Origin: JAGQIB01 sp041393395
GTDB lineage: Bacteria > ARS69
Length of the DNA: 64,000 nucleotides
Assembly: GCA_041393395.1 (NCBI GenBank)
Contig: JAWKKG010000007.1
Span: 62,001-126,000 of the forward strand
Direction: 5' to 3'
Position numbers and translations under genes: made by a program. The notes below the pieces were generated by a model. It saw only the letters and a program-made list of their open reading frames with translations. It ran no database searches and was not told the origin of the DNA. Shown here piece after piece: positions 9,786 through 18,890 of this stretch; the stretch's first letter is position 1, and each line of letters opens with the position of its first letter.

Positions 9786-9803
9786 GGAACCGGTTTCATG
9801 ATC
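9780..9803. promoter_or_regulatory. LacI-family operator palindrome
   Basis: Two 12-base arms, GATCATGGAACC and GGTTTCATGATC, form an inverted repeat with one mismatched pair. The core GGAACC.GGTTTC with a central CpG is the classic LacI/GalR-family operator form. It sits 44 bases before the LacI-type gene and about 120 bases from the divergent GH94 promoter. Confidence 0.8.
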
Positions 9804-9846
9804 GCCCGATCGGGAGGGGCGAGTCAATTCCCCCGAGAGGATTCGG

Positions 9847-10911
9847 ATGACGACGATCCGGGATGTCGCCGAGCAAGCGCGGGTTTCGATCGCGACGGTC
9901 TCGCGCGTCTTCAACGGCAGCGCCCGCGTCAGTGCGGAGTCCCGGCGGCGAGTGGAGCAGGCCGCGGGCAAGCTCGGCTACTGGCCGAACCACGCGGCCC
10001 GCAGTCTTTCCACGCGCGCGACCGACGTCATCGGGGTGCTCCTGCCGGAACTTCACGGAGACTTCTTCTCGGACGTCATCCACGGCATCGATCAGGCGGC
10101 TCGCGAGCGCGGCCGTCAGGTGCTGCTGTCGAGCACGCACGCGAAGGCGGAAGACGTGCTTCGCGCGGCCCGCTCGATGCGCGGCCGCATCGACGGCCTG
10201 ATCGTGATGGCACCGGACGTCGCCGGGGACACGGTGCTGCGCGAGATCGTACGTCGCATCCCGACGGTGCTCGTGAACCCGCGCTCGATCATCAAGGGCT
10301 GTCACGTGATCATCGTGTCGAATCGTGAGGGCGCTGCGAGCGTCACCCGGCACCTGATCGAGCGAACCGGCGGGCCGGTCGCGATCGTCACGGGACCACC
10401 CGGGAACGCCGACGCGAACATGCGGCTCTCCGGTTTCCGCGACGCGCTGAGCTCGCGCGGATTCGACCCCGACGACGCGCTCGAACTGGAGGGCGACTTC
10501 ACCGAGGAGTCCGGCTATCGCGCGGGCAAGACCCTCGCCGACGCGAATCACCGGCCACCCGCGGTGTTCTGCGCGAACGACAGCATGGCCGTCGGGCTGC
10601 TCGGCGCGTTCCGCGAGAAGGGAATCCGGGTGCCGGAAGACATGGCGGTCGGCGGATTCGATGACATCGCGATCAGTCGCTACCTCGATCCCTCGCTCAC
10701 CACCGCGCACGTCGACTCGCGTGAGCTCGGCGCGCACGCGGTTCCGTTGTTGCTCGAAGAGGCGCGGCCGGGTCCGCGCTCGTACGGTCGTCGCATCACC
10801 GTGAACAGCCGGCTGATCGTTCGCCGGTCCAGCGAAACGCCGAGTCGCGATCCGGAGCGGCGCGGCGGTCCGGGCAAGCGCACCAGCAAGCAACAGGAGG
10901 TCTCGGAATGA
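9847..10911 (+). CDS. LacI-family transcriptional regulator
   Basis: DNA-binding sugar-responsive regulator, 354 residues. Seen: the N-terminal LacI helix-turn-helix (IRDVAEQARVSIATVSRVFNG, residues 4-24, followed by the hinge helix LGYWPNHAARSLS) and a periplasmic-binding-protein-like effector domain (VIGVLLPELHGDFF..., FCANDSMAVGLLGAFREKGIRVPEDMAVGGFDD). Start ATG with GAGAGG six bases before it. It lies between the divergent GH94-GH1 operon and the downstream surface genes, and a palindromic operator overlaps its own promoter, so it probably controls the whole glycan locus and itself. The last 30 or so residues (from SSETPSRDPERR) are basic and low complexity, longer than usual. The effector is unknown. 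Confidence 0.95.
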   Translation: MTTIRDVAEQARVSIATVSRVFNGSARVSAESRRRVEQAAGKLGYWPNHAARSLSTRATDVIGVLLPELHGDFFSDVIHGIDQAARERGRQVLLSSTHAKAEDVLRAARSMRGRIDGLIVMAPDVAGDTVLREIVRRIPTVLVNPRSIIKGCHVIIVSNREGAASVTRHLIERTGGPVAIVTGPPGNADANMRLSGFRDALSSRGFDPDDALELEGDFTEESGYRAGKTLADANHRPPAVFCANDSMAVGLLGAFREKGIRVPEDMAVGGFDDIAISRYLDPSLTTAHVDSRELGAHAVPLLLEEARPGPRSYGRRITVNSRLIVRRSSETPSRDPERRGGPGKRTSKQQEVSE

Positions 10912-12800
10912 GAACGCGAATCACGACCGCGGTGATCCTGGTCCTGATCGGGGCCTCGATCGCCTCGGCGGCGCCCGATCGCAAGGACGTGATCTGGGCG
11001 CGGCAGACGACGTCCCCGATCACGCTCGACGGTGTCCTGAACGAAGCCGCCTGGTCCCAGGCCGAGACCTTCACCCTGGTCTACGGCCAGGATGCCGGGA
11101 TCCCCGGCAGCGGCTGGAAGGTCGAGAGCGGCGCCTTTTTCCCGAGCGACTCCACGCGCGCCACGCTGAAGCTCCTGGTGAAGGACAATCAGCTCTATCT
11201 CGGCGCGGTGATCGCGGACTCGTCGGTCGGGGGCTCCAAGGACTTCAACCGCTTCGACGGTCTGCTGATGGCGCTGAAGGACCACAGCGATCCGAATTCC
11301 GCGCCGAAGCCGCCCGCGGAGTACTTCTACGCGTGGTGGGACCCGGAGGGAACGGACCCGCAGCCGGCCGGCAAGGCGCCGACGTTCTTCGGCCGGTGGG
11401 CGAACCCGTTCGGTGCGCTGCCGCGCGACTCCACCCAGATCGCGAACTGGGACGCGGTGACCACCGTGCAGGGGCTCTCCAACTCCGACGCGACGATCGA
11501 TCAGAGCTACACCGTGGAGATGCGATTCAACCTCACGCCGATGGGCTACGACGTCACGCAGCCCGCCGGCGACATCATCGAGTGGAACATCGCGATCTAC
11601 GACTGCGACTGGTTCTGGCCGTTCAACGGTCTCAAGTTCGGCACGAATCGCGTGTGGTGGCAGTCCCCCTGGGGCAACGCCGCCTGGTACAACGAGGTGC
11701 GGGTCTTCTCGAAGCCGAGCGTGACCACGAGTTCCGGTCCGGTGCCGGTGATCGGCGCGGAGCTCGAGATTCCCGAGATCTCGGACGTCGCGAGCCCCAC
11801 CGTCGACGGGAGCCTCGCCGACGCGGTCTGGAGTGATCCGCGCGTCTACGACTTCGACATCCGCTGGGGTGACGCGGCTCTCCGCGCCACGTATCCCGAA
11901 GTCGGCCCCGACCGGGCCGGCCAGTACCAGCCGCAGGTCAACGGCGGCACGGCGTTCGTGTCCGACCCCGCCGACGCCACGGTCAAGATGTTCTACCGCG
12001 ACGATTACCTTTACCTCGGTTTCGACGTGCGGGACGAGGTCGTGCAGTATCTGCCCTCGTTCGACCAGTGGGACGGCGCGCTCATCACGATCAACGATCG
12101 CGGCACGCTCGGCCCGGACAACCAGCTGCTCGGCCGTCGCCTTTCGTTCCAGGTGAACTCGAACGGGACGCTGCTCCCCCAGGACTACCTGCTCACGATG
12201 ACGCAGGCGGGGACGGCGCTCGCGGCACTCCAGCTCGGTGCCGGCACCACGGTCGATACGCTCGGAATCGACGTCGACTCGGGCTACACCGCCGAGATCC
12301 GGCTCGATCTAACGGCGCTCGGCTACCCGCCGGGACTCGGCGATCGCTCGCTCTTCATCGGGGTGAACCTGCTCGACGGCGACTCGTACTTCCTCTCCGG
12401 CGACAAGTACGGAACCCGGACCTGGTGGTACCGCGAGTACGAGGGCGATTGTTGCCCGGCGTGGGCCTACCTCGCGCCGAACCCGACCGGAGTCGACGAC
12501 TTCGGGCCGCTCGTGCGCGGTGACGGTTCGCTCATCCGGACGGTCCCGAATCCCGCGCGCGAGCCGCGGGTCGTGTTCGAGGTACCGCGCCGCAGCCGCG
12601 GCTCGATCGACGTCTACGATGTGTCGGGCCGGCTCGTGAGCTCGGCGTCGCTCGGCGAGCTCGAGGTCGGGGAGCGGGAGGTGCCGCTCTCGATGCCCGG
12701 GGCGCCGGCGGGCGTGTACTTCTACCGCGTGCGTCTCCTGGATCCGGAGAACGGATCCCTGACGTCGTCGCTGCAGGGGAAAGCCGTCGTCGTGCATTGA
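10908..12800 (+). CDS. Secreted protein with two CBM9/DOMON-like domains and a T9SS-like C-terminal domain
   Basis: Secreted 630-residue protein, probably glycan-binding at the cell surface. The ATG overlaps the regulator's stop (ATGA), and a perfect AGGAGG at 10895-10900 precedes it. Order seen: signal peptide (residues 1-22, ending ASIASA), a first CBM9-like beta-sandwich (about 28-270, ITLDGVLNEAAWSQA), a second (about 285-540, TVDGSLADAVWSD), and a C-terminal FlgD/T9SS-like domain from about 542 (VPNPAREPRVVFEV, YDVSGRLV, GVYFYRV). The two halves share the start V/LDG-L-x-A-W and look like an internal duplication. No catalytic motif is visible. Position directly behind the regulator and before the TonB receptor suggests it helps capture the substrate outside the cell. 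Confidence 0.82.
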   Translation: MRTRITTAVILVLIGASIASAAPDRKDVIWARQTTSPITLDGVLNEAAWSQAETFTLVYGQDAGIPGSGWKVESGAFFPSDSTRATLKLLVKDNQLYLGAVIADSSVGGSKDFNRFDGLLMALKDHSDPNSAPKPPAEYFYAWWDPEGTDPQPAGKAPTFFGRWANPFGALPRDSTQIANWDAVTTVQGLSNSDATIDQSYTVEMRFNLTPMGYDVTQPAGDIIEWNIAIYDCDWFWPFNGLKFGTNRVWWQSPWGNAAWYNEVRVFSKPSVTTSSGPVPVIGAELEIPEISDVASPTVDGSLADAVWSDPRVYDFDIRWGDAALRATYPEVGPDRAGQYQPQVNGGTAFVSDPADATVKMFYRDDYLYLGFDVRDEVVQYLPSFDQWDGALITINDRGTLGPDNQLLGRRLSFQVNSNGTLLPQDYLLTMTQAGTALAALQLGAGTTVDTLGIDVDSGYTAEIRLDLTALGYPPGLGDRSLFIGVNLLDGDSYFLSGDKYGTRTWWYREYEGDCCPAWAYLAPNPTGVDDFGPLVRGDGSLIRTVPNPAREPRVVFEVPRRSRGSIDVYDVSGRLVSSASLGELEVGEREVPLSMPGAPAGVYFYRVRLLDPENGSLTSSLQGKAVVVH

Positions 12801-12804
12801 GACT

Positions 12805-12820
12805 GCCCGTGGTCACGGGC
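12805..12820. terminator. Hairpin after the CBM9-like gene
   Basis: GCCCGT-GGTC-ACGGGC is a perfect six-base-pair stem with a four-base loop, four bases after the stop codon. There is no U run. It may end or attenuate the upstream transcript or protect its 3' end. Confidence 0.4.
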
Positions 12821-12882
12821 CGAGGACGTCTGGCGGAGAGGGCCAGGCGGAGAGGACCGAACCCCCCCGACGGTCCCGGGGT

Positions 12883-12917
12883 CGGACGCGAGAGCGTCCG
12901 GCCCCCCACCGGGGGGC
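12883..12917 (+). other. Two tandem strong hairpins before the TonB receptor gene
   Basis: CGGACGC-GAGA-GCGTCCG (12883-12900, seven base pairs with a GNRA loop) is followed directly by GCCCCCC-ACC-GGGGGGC (12901-12917). They lie 50 bases before the receptor start, in a 166-base gap otherwise without genes. They could form a structured leader or a terminator pair. I recognise no riboswitch class. Confidence 0.5.
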
Positions 12918-12966
12918 GTCACCCGGAGGCGAGTTCGCCTCGCGGGTCGAGTCGAGGAGGGAGCGG

Positions 12967-15627
12967 TTGCAGTTGCGAGTAGCGGGCCGGTTCATCCGGC
13001 GAGTCGTTCTGGCGGGGCTCCTGCTGGCGGTGGCTTCGGCCGCGCGGGCGGGCACGACCGGCACGATCGCCGGGGTCGTTCTCGACGACAAGGGATCCCC
13101 CGTGGCCGTCGCGACCGTGCGCGTGGAAGACCAGCGGTTCGGCGCGTACACGAATGACGCCGGAGAGTTCACGATCCTGAATGTCCCGCCGGGGACGTAC
13201 TCGCTGCGTGTCAGTCGCATCGGGTACGAATCCGTCGTCATTCGCGATCTCGTGGTGTCGGCGGACGAGACGACGCGGACCGAGGTTCGCGCGAATCCGA
13301 CGCTGATCGAGAGCGCGGAGGTCGTCGTGGTGGCGGAGCGGTTGCCCGTGGATCTCAAGATCACGAGCGGCCGGGTCTCGGTCACCGAGAAGGAGATCGA
13401 GATGCTGCCGATCCAGGATCTGCAGGACGTCGTGGATCTGCAGGCCGGTGTGGTGGATGGGCACTTCCGCGGCGGCCGCCTCGGCGAGGTGCAGTACCAG
13501 GTGGATGGTGTCAGCGTGAACGACCCGTTCAACAACACGGCGATCGTCTCGGTGGATCGCTCGCTCCTCCAGGAAGCTCAGGTCATCAGCGGGACGTTCG
13601 ATGCCGAGTACGGCCAGGCCATGAGCGGCGTGGTGAACGCGGTCCTCAAGAGCGGTACCGAGGAGTTCGACGGCAACGTGGAGGTCTACGGCGGCGACTT
13701 CGCCTACGGCGAGAGCGCGGATCGGATCGTCACCCACTCGTTCGATCCGCTCGGGACCCAGAGCTACCAGGCGAGCCTCAGCGGCCCGCTCGGCCTGCCG
13801 CACACCGTGTTCCTGGCCAGCGCCCGCTACTTCCGCTTCGACGACTATGTCGACGCGGAGCGCCGGTTCGTCCCGACGGATCGTGCCGACTTCGAGTCCC
13901 GCGAGTTCTTCCCGACCGGCGACGGCTCCCGCGAGGCGCTCGGGTGGACCCGCGAGTGGTCCGGCGTCCTCAAGCTCACGAACCGCTCGCTGCACAACTC
14001 CGAGATCAGCTACCAGGCGCTGCTCAACCGGACGACGAGTCGTCGTACGGACTGGGCGTTCCGCTTCGATCCGGACGGACTGTCGAAGCAGTGGTCGTTC
14101 TCCGCGGCGCACGGCCTCGACTGGACGCGGACGCTCTCCGCGAAGACGTTCCTGGAGGCGAGCCTTCGCCAGAACTACACCGAGTACCACGACTGGGCGT
14201 ACGACGACCTGTTCGACGAGCGCTACGACGAGGCGGGGCCGCCGCAGGGCGACTTCGGGTACGAGCTCGGGGCCTTCGTGCAGGGCGTGTCCTTCACGCG
14301 GTATCGGCGCAAGACGAACAGCACCGTGTTCAAGACGTCGCTCGTGACGCAGCCGAACGCCACGCACCAGGTCAAGCTCGGCGGTGAGGTCAACGTCTCG
14401 CGGGTGGAGTTCGGCAGCCCGGGCACGCTCACGTACGCCACGGTGGACGGCGTGGAGCGTCTCGTGCGGCACGTGAACGAGCCTCCGGACTTCCCGGGCG
14501 TCACGCAGTACCGGCCCGTGTTCGGCGGCGTGTTCGCACAGGACTTCCTGAGCTTCGACGATCTGACGCTGCGAGTCGGGCTGCGCGGCGACTACTTCGA
14601 TTCGCGCGCGTACCTCCCGGGGGATCTCGAGAATCCCGCGAACTCGATCACCGGCTCGCCCACGGCTGCGCCGCGCAAGTCCTCCCGCAAGGTCTCGGTC
14701 TCGCCGCGTCTCGGGGTGGCCTACCCGATCGAGGACTTCGCGGCCGTCCACTTCGCCTACGGACACTTCCGGCAGTTCCCGGCGATCGGCGACATCTTCT
14801 CGAACGCCGACTATTCCGTACTCGCGAATCTCCAGGCCGGCGGTACCGACTTCGGCGTGCTCGGCAATCCCGACGTGCGGCCGGAGTTCACGGTGCAGTA
14901 CGAGATCGGCTACAAGCAGGCGATCGACGAGAACCTCGGTATCGACGTGACCGCGTTCTACAAGGACATCCGCGACCTCCTCGGCGTGGAGTTCATCACG
15001 ACCTACAACGGCGCCCAGTACGCGCGCCTCACGAACGTGGATTTCGGGAGCGTGGTCGGCTTCACGCTCACGGTGGATCACCGCAGTCTCGGTCCGCTCG
15101 ACACGCATCTCGACTACACGTGGCAGCGCGCTTCGGGTAATGCAAGTGATCCGCGCGAGACCGCCACCCGCGCAGAGGCCGGCGAGGACCCGCGGCCGCG
15201 CCTCATCCCGCTGAACTGGGACCAGCGTCATACGCTCAATCTCACCGGCTCCTGGAACGACGCTGGTCCCTATAACGTGAGCACCGTGATCCGCGCGGTG
15301 AGTGGTCAGCCGTACACGCCGGTGATCACCGCCGGCTTCGGCGGCGGTCTGGACACGAATTCCGGCCGCAAGCCGGTGGGGGTGGACGTCGATCTCCGCG
15401 CCGAACGTCGGGTCGAGGTCGCGGGCGAGGGAATGAACGTGTTCTTCCGCGTGTTCAACGTCTTCGACGGCAGGTTCTTCAACGGGGCGGTGTATCCGAG
15501 CACGGGGAGCCCCTACTACTCGCGCTTCCCGGAGGCCGACGCGGTGTCGCTCGGCACGCCGACCCGCTTCGAGGCGCCGCGGCGCATCGAGTTCGGCCTT
15601 CGCTGGCAGCCGGAGGGTTCGCGATGA
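12967..15627 (+). CDS. TonB-dependent outer-membrane receptor with N-terminal carboxypeptidase-regulatory-like domain
   Basis: Outer-membrane TonB-dependent transporter, 886 residues. The start is TTG at 12967 with AGGAGG six bases before it. Order seen: signal peptide (ending AARAG), a CarboxypepD_reg-like beta-sandwich (about residues 28-110, TIAGVVLDDKGSPVAVATV), the plug domain (about 120-235, VQYQVDGVSVNDPF, EYGQAMSGVVNAVLKSG) and a long beta-barrel. The layout is that of SusC-like receptors and CirA/Oar-type proteins. No SusD lipoprotein gene follows. Instead the stop overlaps the start of a 1,088-residue surface protein, then a PorV-like protein. It probably imports oligosaccharides produced outside by the GH144-type enzyme, using TonB/ExbBD encoded elsewhere. 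Confidence 0.93.
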   Translation: MQLRVAGRFIRRVVLAGLLLAVASAARAGTTGTIAGVVLDDKGSPVAVATVRVEDQRFGAYTNDAGEFTILNVPPGTYSLRVSRIGYESVVIRDLVVSADETTRTEVRANPTLIESAEVVVVAERLPVDLKITSGRVSVTEKEIEMLPIQDLQDVVDLQAGVVDGHFRGGRLGEVQYQVDGVSVNDPFNNTAIVSVDRSLLQEAQVISGTFDAEYGQAMSGVVNAVLKSGTEEFDGNVEVYGGDFAYGESADRIVTHSFDPLGTQSYQASLSGPLGLPHTVFLASARYFRFDDYVDAERRFVPTDRADFESREFFPTGDGSREALGWTREWSGVLKLTNRSLHNSEISYQALLNRTTSRRTDWAFRFDPDGLSKQWSFSAAHGLDWTRTLSAKTFLEASLRQNYTEYHDWAYDDLFDERYDEAGPPQGDFGYELGAFVQGVSFTRYRRKTNSTVFKTSLVTQPNATHQVKLGGEVNVSRVEFGSPGTLTYATVDGVERLVRHVNEPPDFPGVTQYRPVFGGVFAQDFLSFDDLTLRVGLRGDYFDSRAYLPGDLENPANSITGSPTAAPRKSSRKVSVSPRLGVAYPIEDFAAVHFAYGHFRQFPAIGDIFSNADYSVLANLQAGGTDFGVLGNPDVRPEFTVQYEIGYKQAIDENLGIDVTAFYKDIRDLLGVEFITTYNGAQYARLTNVDFGSVVGFTLTVDHRSLGPLDTHLDYTWQRASGNASDPRETATRAEAGEDPRPRLIPLNWDQRHTLNLTGSWNDAGPYNVSTVIRAVSGQPYTPVITAGFGGGLDTNSGRKPVGVDVDLRAERRVEVAGEGMNVFFRVFNVFDGRFFNGAVYPSTGSPYYSRFPEADAVSLGTPTRFEAPRRIEFGLRWQPEGSR

Positions 15628-18600
15628 TCGGGTGGAGGAAGTGGACGTTCGTGGCCGCCATCGCGGCGCTGGGAACCGGAGCGAGTCCCTGCCGGGCCGA
15701 CGTGCCGACGCCGGTGCCGGAGGATCAGCGTGGCGACCTCGACTTCGAGCGCCTCGGCACGCTCGACGCGAGCAACATCCGCACGCGCTTCTGGAACTAC
15801 GGCATGGTGGGCGACTACCCCACGGACCCCGGCAACGTGGACCTCAGCGTGTTCCACTCGGCCGAGGTGCCCAAGGGCAGCGGCATGAACTACAGCGACG
15901 GCATCACGCCGTTCGTGCTCGCACGGATCCAGCAGCGCAGCGGCTCCATCGCCTACATCATGGAGACCGGTTTCCGCGAGCGGCAGGCCACGAGTCCCTT
16001 CTACAACCGCATCATGCGCTTCGAACCGCGCCCGGGCTACTTCCAGCCCGACGCCACGATCAACGCCGCCCGCTCGCCGGCCGTCAGCAACGACCCGCGA
16101 ACGTGGCCGAATCGCTGGCCCGATCGTCTGGACGAGACCGACGACCCGGGCTGGCCCGGTTCATGGAACGGCTACTTCGGCAAGCAGATCGTGGCGGATC
16201 AGGAGTCGTTCGTGGTGATGGACGACAACTACTACGACGCCTGGGATTTCCTGCCGGACTCGCGCGACTCCACCCGAAAGGGCCTCGGCCTCCGGATCGA
16301 GGTTCGCGGATTCCAGTGGGCGAACCCGCAGGCCCGTAACGTGATCTTCTGGCACTACGACATCACGAACGAGGGCACCACCGACTACGACGACGACATC
16401 GTGTTCGGTCTGTACATGGACTCGGGCGTCGGCGGGTCGGCGCTCTCGTGCGACGGCATCTTCGAGTCGGACGACGACAACGCGTTCTTCGATCGAACGC
16501 TCGACGAGGACGTGCTGAACCTCGTGTACACCTGGGACCGGAACGGCACCGGGGTGGACCTCTCCAGCAACTGCGATCGCACCGGCTATCTCGGCTACGC
16601 GTACCTCGAGACGCCGGGCAACGCGCTCGACGGCGTGGACAACGACGAGGACGGCATCACCGACGAGCTGCGGGACGGCGGACCGGGCACCCGGATCGAC
16701 GGCCAGTCCGCGATCGCGGCCTACATCGACGCGAACTACGATCGGACGCGGCTGGAGGCGGCGTACGGTCCGCTGGAAGACCTGCCGGCCTATCGCGAAG
16801 GCGTCTGGTGGACGGGAGACGAGGATCTCGACTGGACGGCGGAGCTGCAGGACGTCGGCGGGGACGGTGTGCCCGACACCGGCGACGAGGGCGAGGGCGA
16901 CGGCATGCCCACGGACGGCGAGCCGAACTTCGACCGCACGGATCTCAACGAATCGGATCAGATCGGCCTCACGGGTTTCAAGCTGAACCGGATCCGTCCG
17001 GGGCAGGGGAACCCGAACTCGGAAGTCGACGACATCCTGTTCTTCACCCAGGCGGCGAACTGGCCACAGCGCCTGTACGAGCAGTTCACGGACCCGGTGG
17101 AGGCGAACCGTTTCGACGACGAGCTCACGTCGAACTACAACATCGGCTTCCTGTTCGCGTCCGGCCCGTTCACGCTGAAGGCCGGACAGCGGGAGCGGTT
17201 CTCGCTCGCGCTCGCGTTCGGCGCCGACCTCGAGGAGCTCCGGCGCACGGTGCGCACGGTGCAGCAGATCTACGACGCGAACTACCGTTTCGCGGTGCCG
17301 CCGCCGGCGCCCGAGATCACGGCCGAGGCCGGCGACGGCTTCGTGCGGCTCGCCTGGGGCAACGTGTCCGAGAACGCGGCCGACCCGGTCACCGGCGAGT
17401 TCGATTTCGAGGGCTACCGCATCTACCGGTCCACGGATCCGGAGTTCCGGGATCCGCGCGTGATCAGCACGGGCAGCGGCTCCGGGCCGATCGGCAACGG
17501 CCGTCCGCTCGCGCAGTTCGACCTCGACAACGAGTACCGCGGCTACTCCACCCAGCAGGTCGAGGGCGTGGCCTACGATCTCGGGACGAACTCTGGCCTC
17601 GTGCACACCTTCACGGACACCACGGTCACGAACGGGCAGCAGTACTACTACGCGGTCACGGCGTACGATCACGGCGCGGCTTCGACGCGGTTCGACTTCT
17701 ACCCGTCGGAGAACTCGATCACGGTCTCGCGCACGCCTCGCGGTGGTCTGATCCTTCCGCCGAACGCGGTGGCGGTGCGGCCGAACCCGAGGGTGTCCGG
17801 CTACGTGCCCGCGTCGGTCGCGGAGGGCGTGCACGAGTCCGGCCGCGGCGACGGCACCGTGGCGCTGCGGGTCGTGAACTCCACCGTGGTACCCGACGGG
17901 GAGGAGTTCGAAGTGCAGTTCTTCGGCGCCTCGCCCGACAGCATCGCCGCGACCACGTACTCGTTCGCGAACCGCACCACCGGCGCGCTCCTGTTCGAAG
18001 GCGGGACCGATCTCGCGGGCGAGGGCTCGGGACCGACGGGCTCCGGACTGCTGCCGGTGGTCACCACGCAGGAGACGGTCGAGATCGACACGACGGCCAC
18101 GCGCTTCGTGGCCGCGAGCGGTTCCGACGCGGCGGTGATCGCCGCGTATCGCCCCGTGATCTCGGTCAATCGCCGCCGTCCGTTCTACCCGGACGACGTG
18201 ATCGTCCGGTTCTCGGACACGGTCGTGGACACGTCGCTGGCGGCGAACCCGTTCCAGGCCCTGCCGGCGAAGTTCCAGATCTTCGCGGTGACGGACTCGG
18301 GCGAGGTGCCGATGAACTTCCTGTTCCGCGACCTGGATGCCGACGGCACGCTCAGCCGCACCGACGAGATCGTGGACATGGTCACGTACATTCCGCAGCT
18401 GCCCGGCGTGCCGCTGAGCACCTGGCGCTTCTCGCTCGATCCGGATCAGGCCGCGCCCGCGTCGCCGCCGGCCGGAGGCGACGCCTTCGAACTGGTGCTG
18501 ACCCGGCCGTACGCCGAGGGCGACTCGTTCGTGTTCGAGTCGATCGGGGAGTCCCGGGATCAGACGCTCGCGCGGGCGGAGTTCTCGCCCTACGTCGTGC

Positions 18601-18890
18601 CGAACCCCTACATCGCGTCGGCGAGCTTCGAGCCGGAGCGGTTCGCGGTGTCGGGCCGCGGCGAGCGACGTCTCGAGTTCCGGGGCCTGCCCGCGAACGC
18701 CACGATCCGGATCTATGGCGTGCGCGGCGACCTCGTGCAGACACTGCACCACGACGGCTCCGACGAGGGATTCGTCGCCTGGGATCTGCGCACGAAGGAC
18801 AACCTCGATCTCGCCCCGGGGCTCTATCTCTTCTACGTCGACGGCGGTCCCGCGGGGACCGCGACCGGAAAGTTCGCGGTGGTGAAATGA
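15624..18890 (+). CDS. Large secreted surface protein with FN3 and T9SS-like C-terminal domain, partner of the receptor
   Basis: Secreted 1,088-residue protein, start ATG overlapping the receptor stop (ATGA). Order seen: signal peptide (residues 1-25), a large N-terminal region of unknown fold rich in Tyr, Trp and Asp (FYNRIMRFEPRPGYF, WNGYFGKQIVADQESF), Asp/Gly-rich calcium-binding-like stretches near residues 333-350 (LDGVDNDEDGITDE) and 410-440 (GGDGVPDTGDEGEGDG), a fibronectin type III domain (about 558-690, ending YYYAVTAYDHG), and a C-terminal domain with VPNPY, IRIYGVRGDLVQTL and GLYLFYVDGG. No enzyme motif is visible. Genes of this layout between a TonB receptor and a PorV-like protein are what one expects of a surface subunit that replaces SusD; that role is an inference. 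Confidence 0.8.
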   Translation: MIGWRKWTFVAAIAALGTGASPCRADVPTPVPEDQRGDLDFERLGTLDASNIRTRFWNYGMVGDYPTDPGNVDLSVFHSAEVPKGSGMNYSDGITPFVLARIQQRSGSIAYIMETGFRERQATSPFYNRIMRFEPRPGYFQPDATINAARSPAVSNDPRTWPNRWPDRLDETDDPGWPGSWNGYFGKQIVADQESFVVMDDNYYDAWDFLPDSRDSTRKGLGLRIEVRGFQWANPQARNVIFWHYDITNEGTTDYDDDIVFGLYMDSGVGGSALSCDGIFESDDDNAFFDRTLDEDVLNLVYTWDRNGTGVDLSSNCDRTGYLGYAYLETPGNALDGVDNDEDGITDELRDGGPGTRIDGQSAIAAYIDANYDRTRLEAAYGPLEDLPAYREGVWWTGDEDLDWTAELQDVGGDGVPDTGDEGEGDGMPTDGEPNFDRTDLNESDQIGLTGFKLNRIRPGQGNPNSEVDDILFFTQAANWPQRLYEQFTDPVEANRFDDELTSNYNIGFLFASGPFTLKAGQRERFSLALAFGADLEELRRTVRTVQQIYDANYRFAVPPPAPEITAEAGDGFVRLAWGNVSENAADPVTGEFDFEGYRIYRSTDPEFRDPRVISTGSGSGPIGNGRPLAQFDLDNEYRGYSTQQVEGVAYDLGTNSGLVHTFTDTTVTNGQQYYYAVTAYDHGAASTRFDFYPSENSITVSRTPRGGLILPPNAVAVRPNPRVSGYVPASVAEGVHESGRGDGTVALRVVNSTVVPDGEEFEVQFFGASPDSIAATTYSFANRTTGALLFEGGTDLAGEGSGPTGSGLLPVVTTQETVEIDTTATRFVAASGSDAAVIAAYRPVISVNRRRPFYPDDVIVRFSDTVVDTSLAANPFQALPAKFQIFAVTDSGEVPMNFLFRDLDADGTLSRTDEIVDMVTYIPQLPGVPLSTWRFSLDPDQAAPASPPAGGDAFELVLTRPYAEGDSFVFESIGESRDQTLARAEFSPYVVPNPYIASASFEPERFAVSGRGERRLEFRGLPANATIRIYGVRGDLVQTLHHDGSDEGFVAWDLRTKDNLDLAPGLYLFYVDGGPAGTATGKFAVVK

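Noticed and set aside
12919..15231. Antisense open frame of 770 codons opposite the TonB receptor
   Set aside because: Low-complexity Arg/Glu/Val-rich product without a ribosome site; the plus strand encodes a complete receptor.
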